Below, in pieces: positions 56,428-64,000 of a DNA stretch of 64,000 nucleotides; positions within the stretch are counted from its first letter, which is position 1; each line of letters begins with the position of its first letter. Under the pieces are notes generated by a model. The model had not been told where the DNA came from and ran no database searches. It saw only the letters and a program-made list of their open reading frames with translations. The translations under genes and the position numbers were made by a program. This DNA comes from Henckelia pumila (taxonomy: Eukaryota > Streptophyta > Magnoliopsida > Lamiales > Gesneriaceae). The DNA lies in contig NW_027331831.1 of assembly GCF_033568475.1 (NCBI RefSeq), forward strand, positions 1,054,001 through 1,118,000, given 5' to 3'.

Positions 56428-56875
56428 TGTTAGGTGGCAAATGATGGTGATTGGCTGAAGTTGGGATGATGGCAGGTGAAAGTAGGGAAAGCAATTAAAT
56501 GCATCGGCATTTAATTGACGCGTAGAGGACGCGTGAAGGAGCTCTATAAATAGAGCTCCTTCCCCTTCAGTTTAGATATCCCAGAGCGAGAGAGAAAAAG
56601 AAAAGAGAGTTAAGAAAAAAGAGTTTCTTGGGTTTTTCTTGAGCGTTCTCTTGTGTGAGTTAGAGAAGTATTTCTCGGTAATACTCGGGTATTGGGATCG
56701 TGTGAGAGATATAGTGTTTTGTATACACTTGTAATATTTCTCCGGTAATAAATATTTGCAGCAGCTCTGTGGACGTAGCCTATATTGAGTGAACCATGTA
56801 AATCTTTGGTGTTCTTATTGATTATTTTATTCCGTAATTATTATCGTCATGATCACTTCGGCATAATCCATAACA
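56428..56875 (+). repeat. 3' LTR of the 4.2 kb Copia element, with TATA box
   Basis: The TATA box TATAAATA at about 56548 sits at the centre of a perfect inverted repeat (GGAGCTC...GAGCTCC). The LTR ends CATAACA at 56875 and abuts the SufE gene without spacer. Confidence 0.9.
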
Positions 56876-57630
56876 AAAGTTTCACTAGATTCTGATCCAT
56901 CATCTCTGGCACCATCACTTGATTCCAAGTTTGAATTTTCAACCGGTCCTTTTCCAAATTCTTCACCGCTTGAATTTCCAGCCTTTTCAGCTTCATTTCC
57001 AGCATTTTCAGCTTCAAAATACAACTGCAAAGCCTTCTTTTGCATCAGTCTCAACATATTCAAGAACCCATTATTCCGAGAAGGAGTTAAACTCTGCTGC
57101 AACCCCAAAAGCACCACAAAATCAGGTGACACCCTCACAATTTCATCCACGGGCCTGCCCGATAGACCTTGAACTAGCAGGGCAGCGAGCCCTTTAGTGA
57201 GTTCTGAATCAGAATCGGCCTCAAAGATAACATTTTTATCACTATCAAGGTATGCTCTGACCCACACCTGAGAAACACAACCTTGCACTTTGTTATCACT
57301 TGTTTTATACTGAGATTCCAAAGGGTTCAAGTTTCTTTCATAGAATAACAACTGTGCATACTTGTCCTTGGGTTCTGGAACTCCCCGAAAAAGATTGACA
57401 ATTTCCTGTAGCTTAGGTGGCAGCTCTTCAACGGGTTGAAGAGAAATCGAAGGCGAAGGAGATGATGACTTGGGTATTTTGGTAGGTATCGGTTGTATAG
57501 TGATGGGATTAAAGAAGAACAAATTATGGGGTGGTGACGATAACAAAGATGAGGCTTTTATTGTATTAGAAATTTGGGTGTTTGAGCGGTGGAAGAGGGG
57601 GGAGTATGGGATTCTGCTGAAAATTGACAT
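56876..57630 (-). pseudogene. SUFE1: Plastid SufE (cysteine desulfurase activator), 3' end cut off by a Copia element
   Basis: From ATG 57630 (MSIFSRIPYSPLFHRS) a Ser/Pro-rich stretch of about 65 residues looks like a plastid transit peptide; an in-frame ATG at 57738 is a less likely start. The SufE fold follows: LPPKLQEIVNLFRGVPEPKD, then VQGCVSQVWV with the sulphur-accepting Cys at residue 118 (154 from the upstream ATG), and GLSGRPVDEI. SufE takes persulphide from the NFS2 desulfurase for plastid iron-sulphur assembly. After a Ser/Glu/Asp-rich linker the frame enters the 3' LTR at 56875 and picks up about 15 foreign codons before a stop at 56827. In plant SUFE1 a BolA domain follows such a linker; none is visible in the window. 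The SufE core is complete, so a truncated protein could retain activity. The symbol is inferred from architecture. Confidence 0.82.
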
Positions 57631-57793
57631 TTCAGATTTCTGATACTTTGAATGCGCAGATAATTTTCTTGGACTGTGATTTGCAATGAGGGTTTGAAGA
57701 AGGCCAGTATTAATTTGGAAGTGAAGGGGTATTTTCATCCGTTGTTGCCAAATTGCGACTTTGAAACCGCCATCTTTCTTGCTCGTTTCTCTC

Positions 57794-58051
57794 TGAAACT
57801 AAAAAGGGTTGACCCGAAGGGGACCCCATTCCACATGATTAAAAGCCCTATTGGCTCATGCGGAGGGTAAATCGAGGGATGTGCACGAGCGGGAGGGACC
57901 TGAAGAAGGGAGCAAATGACCCAATCCCCAGAGCATACCCCACAATATTTCAGCAGGGAATATGCTCCACACGAGGATCGAACCCGCAACACTGAAGAAT
58001 TTCTTCCCACATCACCTCAGGCCTTACCAACTCGCCTATGCCCCTGTGGGC
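57794..58051 (-). mobile_element. tRNA-derived SINE, 258 bp
   Basis: On the minus strand it starts GCCCACAGGGGCATAGGCGA, with a box A-like GGCATAGGCGAGTTGGTAAG. A box B GGGTTCGATCC follows at tRNA-like spacing (about 57969-57979), then an unrelated body and a 3' end with CCTTTTTAG. The flanking duplication is 17 bp with one mismatch: tcttgctcgtttctctc at 57777-57793 and tcttgcttgtttctctc at 58052-58068. Box A, box B, short length and a long duplication identify a SINE. It lies about 160 bp upstream of the SufE start. Confidence 0.88.
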
Positions 58052-58069
58052 TCTTGCTTGTTTCTCTCG

Positions 58070-59096
58070 GTTCTCTTCCCAGCTGCGGATGCTTGTCGAT
58101 GCAAGTGAAGGGGGTTTTTTTCGGAAAAATTCGGGAAAATATGTTTGTTATTGATGATTTCAAGAGGGCATTTATTCCAAACAGATATGAAAGGAAAATA
58201 TATTTTCTATATCTTGGTGTACAAGACATAAAATCTTTCTATTATTTTTTTTAATTAAATTTCATTTGATATGTTTTGTCTTTATAAACCTCTTTATTAT
58301 CCTTATTTAATTATTATCTTCTATTTAAGTTCATAATTGATATCTATGATTTGTTTCCGTATTCAAGGACTCTGTCAAGAATAAACAAAATTATCTACTT
58401 TTTTAAAAAAAGATTAAAGAGTGAATGAATAGAGAGAACAACGTGATTTGATAGAGAACTATTCTGAAGACCAAGCCTTCAAAGATCCATAGCTCCGGTT
58501 GAAGAATTCTAGCCGTTGTTCGGTGTTGTTGGTGGTGTTGCACAACATCGGAATACAACACCATGAACACTGCTTAACAAAGTCCCTTTAGGCTTCTTGC
58601 TTGCGGCCTTAGTTCTCCTACTCCATTATTTGATTTTCTATACTTGTTTTATATTTGTTAGGATGTGATTTTCATATCTCAATTGTTAGATATATTTGAT
58701 TTTTCTTTTACATTTCCTAATTTTCGTTTTCAATCTAAGATTGAATTTAGAGTGTTGTTTGGATTTCTCTACTTGTTGAGAATCTGAATTTTATAAGAAT
58801 TACTTGGATTGACTTTTGTAATGGGATATTACTTTATTCTAGTAACTGTTTTTTGCCTTGAAGCATCGCACAAATGCAAGCACTTGTGCACAGTTATTCA
58901 TGTGTTAAATGTTTTTTTTTAAATTTATTTTACTTTAATGATTATTTTTGCTGCTTAATTATTTGTCCTTAATTGTTTTTATTCAAACATATTAAGTTTT
59001 CGTTGATCTTTTTCTGATGTTACCAACATCATAGAACAACATCAGTGCATTAAATTTTTTAATATGTCTATTATCAAGTTGTCGATACCGTTTATT
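58070..59096 (+). repeat. Probable 5' LTR of an old Copia element (left end undefined)
   Basis: Sequence immediately before a tRNA-Met primer site, with a layout in the last 250 bp like that of the LTR at 15235-16051 (ctagtaactg... gcatcgcac ... cttgtgcac). The LTR start was not located; 58260-58430 is a possible place. Confidence 0.45.
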
Positions 59097-59108
59097 TGGT
59101 ATCAGAGA
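59097..59108 (+). other. Primer binding site of the old Copia element
   Basis: TGGTATCAGAGA, complementary to initiator tRNA-Met apart from the last base. Confidence 0.75.
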
Positions 59109-59162
59109 CTTCTCTTGACGATACTAAGAGTTGATTCTGGTTTTTTTATTGACAGAAACATT

Positions 59163-59378
59163 ATGGATACACCGCTAGCTTATTCATATTTGAAATCGCC
59201 TATCTTAGATGGAACAAATTACCCTCTATGGAAGTTAAAAATTCGAGTTTACTTTAAGTCCATCGAAGAAAGAGCCTGGAAGATTATACTCAACGACTGG
59301 ACACCTCCAAAAATCATAGATGGTGATGGTGATGGTAGAGACTAGCCAGAAACCACTTGTACTGCTGAGGAAGTTCCT
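59163..59378 (+). pseudogene. Copia gag N-terminus, cut by another Copia element
   Basis: MDTPLAYSYLKSPILDGTNY followed by PLWKLKIRVYFKSIEERAWK is the start of a SIRE-type Copia gag. A TAG at 59343-59345 interrupts it and the frame then runs into the element at 59379. The rest is outside the window or lost. Confidence 0.8.
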
Positions 59379-61244
59379 GTTGGAAAACGCGGCTCTCAGA
59401 TCAATCACGATTGATACCCGGTGCAGCGGAAGTTTAAAAATTTTTATCATGGAACAATTCCATGGTGTGGGTATCAACCATTCAACGATTAAATTATATT
59501 GTGTGTGTAAAATTCAAATAACAATTAATTAAATTTTACCTTCAATCTCGAAGCGAGATTATTGGACACCAACAGAATTAATCTGCTCTTGTTGTCTCTC
59601 CCAGAAACTGATGAACTCCTTCAATCAGGTCCACGAATGGGGTTTAAATCCCTCTGATAGATTGCACTAGAAAATCTATCAGAAGTTTTTCTGCGAAGAG
59701 ATTAAACGAATCTGATTCGTTATTCCTGACTGCAATTAAAAATCACAGACCGGAAATTCTCTGACAGAGCAAGGAGGGGTCGGCCGAAATATAAGAGAGA
59801 GAGGCTAGGGTTTTTCGATTTCTGCTCTCAAAATTATGACCTGTTGTGTCTAATTTCTGTACTGTAATAACTTATTTATAATGCAGGCCACTAACACCTT
59901 AGGGCCCATTAGTCATAAGTTGAGGCCCGACAAGCAAAGCCCGCATGTTCAGAAATTAATATAAAATTCATCGTGACTCCGATTGATAAACCGATTTTAC
60001 CAATGTGCACAGAAACCATTTCTGCACATTTTAAAGTCAAGATAAATTTTCCTGAATCCGAATTCAGTGGTTTCCAAAAATGTACATCCCTATGTCATTT
60101 TAGGAAATCCTACTCCCTTACTCTTATTTAAGAAGTCCAACTTCTTTATTCATTAAATTTAACTCTTTAAATTTAACTATCTCAACGGGGATTAAAACTC
60201 CATTACACTGTGTGACCCTCAATGGTTCAGGGATACAGCTAGCCGTGGGCTCACAACTCCTTGTGACTCGGAACAACGATTTCCGACTTGCCCAACGAAT
60301 CATGGTAAAGCGCCTAGCAACATCGCCCCATGATTCCCTAGGTATCACTGATAGTGCCTACAAGAACCAGTAGATTTTGGTTAGCGTACAGTACGGTCCC
60401 TTCATCCATATATCCCGATCGAATCAACAACCATTGGTATATCGAGAGTCGCTCAAGATTCGATAACTATGCAATACATCTTGAAGATCAAATTAGTGAC
60501 ATCGCATGTGCTACTAAGAAACCATTTCTTAAATCACATCAAGTACTCTGGCCAGAGATTCGTCACACTAATATCTCCTCAGATCGCATAGGATATCCAC
60601 ACTCGCAAGTATGTGGTGAATCCTTGACAACAATGCATCGACTCCTATATGTGTTGTAACTGTACCCAATCCCGACACCTGATGACCCCCATAGAGTCGG
60701 TAAACGAGTCAAAGCACAGTACTAGCATATAGAGTCTCCATGATGTTTCAAGTAGTAAGGACTAATGGTGTACAACCAAAACCGCGGACTTTATCCACTC
60801 GATAAGTGATAACCACTTGGAAAGTCCGGATAGGGTAGTTCGATTATTCATCCTATGAATATCCATTTGCATGCTTCGAACATCTCCATGTTCCCTACCA
60901 ATGAAACGTGGTACTCCGCATCGCAAATGCTAGTCTCAAACTCGAGCGATCCTTATCCTTATTATCGGACGGCTCAATCGACTAGGAACAGTTTAGAACA
61001 TACAGTGACTATAAGATGTATTTCATGATAGACATCCCCATGTTCTACCACATCTTACATACACTATAGTATATTCAAGGTCTTTATCAAAACAACAATA
61101 GTATATCACAATATAACAATATGAAGTAATATAAAGTCATTGCCATTAATAAAAGTGTAAATAATATTAAACAAAAGATTGTTTATACAAAGAGTCATCA
61201 AAGCCCATAGCCACAACTTGGCTCACTGGGCACCCACTCTTTCA
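59379..61244 (-). repeat. 3' LTR of the right-hand Copia element
   Basis: Bounded by the polypurine tract on the right and by interrupted gag on the left. It shares ordered blocks with 20925-22618 and 28378-28477, read on the opposite strand. Confidence 0.9.
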
Positions 61245-61258
61245 ATCTCCCACTTGCC

Positions 61259-64000
61259 CTATAGCCAACTAGTCATACTACGTAGACCCATTGCTTCGCG
61301 ATGTTTGTCAAACAATGATCCTGGCAAGGGCTTAGTAAGTGGATCAGCGATATTGTCTGCAGAGGCCACTCGTTCGACAGTGATGTCTCCTCTTTCCACA
61401 ATCTCCCGGATGATGTGGTATTTCCTCAGTACGTGTTTGGATCTTTGATAAGACCTTGGTTCCTTTGCTTGAGCAACGACACCCGTGTTGTCACAGTACA
61501 CCGGGACTGGACCAACAAATTCAGGAATGACGCCCAACTCTTGGACGAACTTCCTCATCCAAACGGCCTCTTTAGCAGCAGCTGATGCTGCAATGTATTC
61601 AGCCTCAGTGGTGGAATCCGCTGTGGTGTCCTGCTTGGAACTCTTCCAAGAGACAGCACCGCCATTGAGCATGAACACAAATCCAGAGGTTGACTTCGAG
61701 TCATCCACGTCACTTTGGAAGCTAGAGTCGGTATAGCCTTCCAATTTCAGATCTCGTCCTCCATATACCATGAACATATTCTTAGTCCTTCGTAAGTACT
61801 TAAGAATGTCCTTCACGGCTTTCCAATGCATTTGACCAGGATTAGCCTGATATCTGCTCGTGACACTCAGAGCAAATGCTACATCCGGTCTGGTAGATAT
61901 CATCCCATACATGATACTACCTATAGCTGACGCATATGGTACATGTGTCATATTCTCTATCTCTGCATCAGTCTTGGGACACATTGACTTGGATAAAGAA
62001 ACTCCATGACACATGGGTAGATGTCCTCTCTTGGACCCATCCATTGAAAACCGTTTCAATATGGTGTCGATGTAGGTTGATTGAGTGAGTCCTATCATTC
62101 TCTTAGATCTATCTCTATAGATCTGTATCCCAAGAATGTAGGATGCCTCACCCAAATCCTTCATCGAGAATCTACCTGATAACCATATCTTTGTTGACTG
62201 TAACATCCCTACATCATTCCCAATGAGTAGGATGTCATCAACATAAAGTACTAAGAATGTCACAGCATCCTTAACTACTTTCTTGTACACGCACGGTTCC
62301 TCCGGGTTCTTGATGAAACCAAAATCTTTTATTGTTTCATCAAATTTCTGGTTCCAACTTCTTGATGCTTGTTTTAGACCATAAATTGATCTCTGAAGCT
62401 TGCATACCTTATGCTCGCTTCCCATGGATGTGAACCCCTCTGGCTGCTTCATATAGATTTCTTCCTTAATGTCTCCATTAAGAAAAGCAGTCTTCACATC
62501 CATTTGCCATATCTCATAGTCATACCATGCAGCTATGGCAATAAGGATTCTTATGGACTTGAACATTGCAACTGGTGAAAAGGTTTCATCATAGTCAACT
62601 CCTTGTCTTTGAGTGTAACCTTTCGCCACCAATCGCGCCTTGTAGGTCAATACCTTACCATCAGGCCCAAGCTTTCTCTTGTAGATCCATTTACACCCTA
62701 TTGGAACAATTCCATCAGGAGGATCTACTAAAGACCAAACTTGGTTTGTATGCATTGAATCCAATTCAGAATGCATAGCTTCAAGCCATAAATTTGAATC
62801 CGCATCAGAAATTGCTTCCTTGAAGTTTCTTGGATCACATCCAATGTCGGGTTCATCTTGATCCCCTTCAAGAAGAAGACCATATCGAACAGGAGGTCTA
62901 GAAGTCCTCTCGGATCTTCTAGGTGCAGGCGTGTCCAGCAATGGTTCCTGAGGCGTAGGATCGTTATTTTGTATTTCGGGTTCTTCTCGAACTTCTTCGA
63001 GTTCCATCATCTCGCCTTTCTTATCCGATAAGAACTCCTTCTCCAAGAAGGTGGCATTCCTAGAAACAAACACTTTTGTTTCAGCAGGATAATAGAAATA
63101 ATATCCGATTGAATTCTTCGGATACCCTACAAAATAACATAAGCTGGATCGACTATCCAACTTATCTCCCACTGTCCGCTTCACGTAAGCAGGACATCCC
63201 CAAATCCTCAAGTACGAATACTTAGGAGCTTTGCCATTCCATAACTCGTATGGTGTTTTGTCCACTGCTTTAGTGTGGACGTTGTTCAACAACAATACCG
63301 CCGTTTCAAGCGCATAGCCCCAAAACGAAGGTGGAAGCTCAGTGAAGCTCATCATAGATCGAACCATGTCCAACAAAGTTCGATTACGACGCTCCGATAC
63401 ACCATTCAGCTGTGGTGTCATAGGAGGAGTCCACTGAGAGAGAATCCCATTCTCTTTTAGATAGTCCAAAAACTCGGTACTTAAGTATTCTCCACCTCGA
63501 TCCGATCGAAGTGCTTTAATACTTTTACCTAGCTTGTTTTCTACTTCAGCCTTGAATTCTTTGAACTTTTCAAATGCTTCAGACTTATATTTCATTAAAT
63601 ATAAATACCCATACCTTGAATAATCGTCAGTAAAGGTAATGAAGTAGGTGTGGCCATATTGAGTCCCAACTCTAAATGGTCCACAAACATCTGTATGGAT
63701 CAAATCCAACAGATTTTGACTATGCTCAGGTTTCCCCTTAAAAGGAGATTTAGTCATTTTCCCTTTTAGGCAGGATTCACAAGTAGGTAGAGAGTTAATA
63801 TCAGACATATCAAACATGCCCTCTCCCACTAGCTTGTTCATCCTCCTTGAGGAAATATGACCTAGTCTAGCGTGCCAAAGGTTTGCCGGGTTTTGATTAT
63901 CGATTTTCCTTTTGTTTGTTGTCGCCGGTTTATCAATATAATTTATTGGAACGTCTTTTAGTTTTAAGTTGTATAGATCGTTTTCAAGTTGTCCATTTCC
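61259..64000 (-). CDS. Copia pol (integrase, RT, RNase H), open to the window edge
   Basis: The frame is open from base 64000 down to TAG 61261-61259 (about 913 codons), so the true start is outside. In order: GAG-pre-integrase (NLWHARLGHISSRRM, CESCLKGKMTK), integrase core (LIHTDVCGPF, SDRGGEYLSTEF, TPQLNGVSERRNRT), RT (QMDVKTAFLNGDIKEEIYM, VLYVDDILLIGND) and RNase H (TRPDVAFALSV, TTEAEYIAA, RSKHVLRKYHIIREI). No stop or frameshift was seen. The stop codon lies three bases from the polypurine tract. It could be a working pol if gag and protease to the right are intact. Confidence 0.93.
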   Translation of the reverse strand, partial: GNGQLENDLYNLKLKDVPINYIDKPATTNKRKIDNQNPANLWHARLGHISSRRMNKLVGEGMFDMSDINSLPTCESCLKGKMTKSPFKGKPEHSQNLLDLIHTDVCGPFRVGTQYGHTYFITFTDDYSRYGYLYLMKYKSEAFEKFKEFKAEVENKLGKSIKALRSDRGGEYLSTEFLDYLKENGILSQWTPPMTPQLNGVSERRNRTLLDMVRSMMSFTELPPSFWGYALETAVLLLNNVHTKAVDKTPYELWNGKAPKYSYLRIWGCPAYVKRTVGDKLDSRSSLCYFVGYPKNSIGYYFYYPAETKVFVSRNATFLEKEFLSDKKGEMMELEEVREEPEIQNNDPTPQEPLLDTPAPRRSERTSRPPVRYGLLLEGDQDEPDIGCDPRNFKEAISDADSNLWLEAMHSELDSMHTNQVWSLVDPPDGIVPIGCKWIYKRKLGPDGKVLTYKARLVAKGYTQRQGVDYDETFSPVAMFKSIRILIAIAAWYDYEIWQMDVKTAFLNGDIKEEIYMKQPEGFTSMGSEHKVCKLQRSIYGLKQASRSWNQKFDETIKDFGFIKNPEEPCVYKKVVKDAVTFLVLYVDDILLIGNDVGMLQSTKIWLSGRFSMKDLGEASYILGIQIYRDRSKRMIGLTQSTYIDTILKRFSMDGSKRGHLPMCHGVSLSKSMCPKTDAEIENMTHVPYASAIGSIMYGMISTRPDVAFALSVTSRYQANPGQMHWKAVKDILKYLRRTKNMFMVYGGRDLKLEGYTDSSFQSDVDDSKSTSGFVFMLNGGAVSWKSSKQDTTADSTTEAEYIAASAAAKEAVWMRKFVQELGVIPEFVGPVPVYCDNTGVVAQAKEPRSYQRSKHVLRKYHIIREIVERGDITVERVASADNIADPLTKPLPGSLFDKHREAMGLRSMTSWL

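Larger units (their letters stand above)
52640..56875 (+). mobile_element. Copia LTR retrotransposon (4.2 kb), plus strand, RNase H deleted
   Basis: 5' LTR 52640-53065 (426 bp) and 3' LTR 56428-56875 (448 bp), TG...CA ends, primer site 53068-53080, polypurine tract 56416-56427 (aagtgggagatt). Gag, protease, integrase and RT are present but damaged, and RNase H is almost gone. The flanking 5-mers differ (AACCA left, AAAGT right), so this is not a simple insertion. Recombination with another copy, or a deletion, has probably joined unrelated flanks. The right flank cuts directly into SufE coding sequence. Tork/Tnt1-like by sequence type. Confidence 0.92.
59379..64000 (-). mobile_element. Copia LTR retrotransposon, minus strand, 5' half outside the window
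   Basis: 3' LTR 59379-61244 (1866 bp; element-strand ends TGAAAGAG...CCAACA), polypurine tract CAAGTGGGAGAT at 61245-61256, and pol open from the stop at 61259 to the window edge. The flank GTTCC (59374-59378) should reappear beyond the right edge if the target duplication is intact. The LTR is of the same family as the solo LTR at 20925. It inserted into the gag of the old Copia element. Confidence 0.93.

Noticed and set aside
57735..58010. 91-codon minus-strand ORF upstream of SufE as extra N-terminal coding sequence
   Set aside because: It is mostly the SINE body and ends before the SufE frame.
57969..58040. tRNA gene on the minus strand
   Set aside because: Box A and box B are present, but there is no cloverleaf with a matching acceptor stem, and the unit is flanked by 17-bp duplications. 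It is a SINE head.

Overview
The window is plant nuclear DNA, from a eudicot with a TE-rich genome. The evidence is AT-rich intergenic DNA, seven LTR-retrotransposon insertions with initiator-tRNA(Met) primer sites, a tRNA-derived SINE, hAT-type MITEs, a Helitron end, and three plant-type genes: an HD-ZIP IV homeobox gene with introns, a type II membrane glycosyltransferase-like gene, and a plastid SufE gene. I cannot name the species; an asterid is a guess.

Layout. 1-16050 is a nest. An old Copia element (SIRE-like 3' end, LTR at 15235) was hit by a 6.5 kb gag-only Gypsy element (100-6620, TSD GAGGA) and by an 8.1 kb Copia element (7025-15122, TSD ACTTC). 16200-17200 and 28780-30200 are diverged copies of one segment and flank a second nest. 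That nest holds a degenerate Gypsy element (about 17900-20920) next to a solo Copia LTR (20925-28477, TSD ATTTT), which was itself hit by a young Copia element (22619-28372, TSD GTACA).

28500-33500 is AT-rich non-coding DNA with one MITE. 33534-38880 (minus) is a complete ten-exon HD-ZIP IV gene of about 697 residues. Its 5' region (38985-41880) carries a higher-order repeat and is duplicated at 49745-51660. 42048-42420 is a Helitron-like end and 42879-43516 an hAT MITE with perfect 8-bp TSD. 44027-49244 (plus) is a seven-exon, 551-residue, single-pass membrane protein with fucosyltransferase-like motifs and one apparent GC-AG intron.

52640-56875 is a Copia element that lost RNase H, and the TATA box of its 5' LTR. 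It abuts and cuts off a SufE gene (minus, 56876-57630) before its expected C-terminal domain. A SINE with 17-bp TSDs lies just upstream of that gene. From 58070 an old Copia 5' end is interrupted by another Copia element (59379 to the window end, minus) whose pol frame is open to the edge. That element's LTR is of the same family as the solo LTR.

The three host genes show no shared pathway. The main story is nested transposition, duplication of a regulatory region, and damage to an iron-sulphur assembly gene. No CRISPR array, operon, tRNA or rRNA gene was seen.
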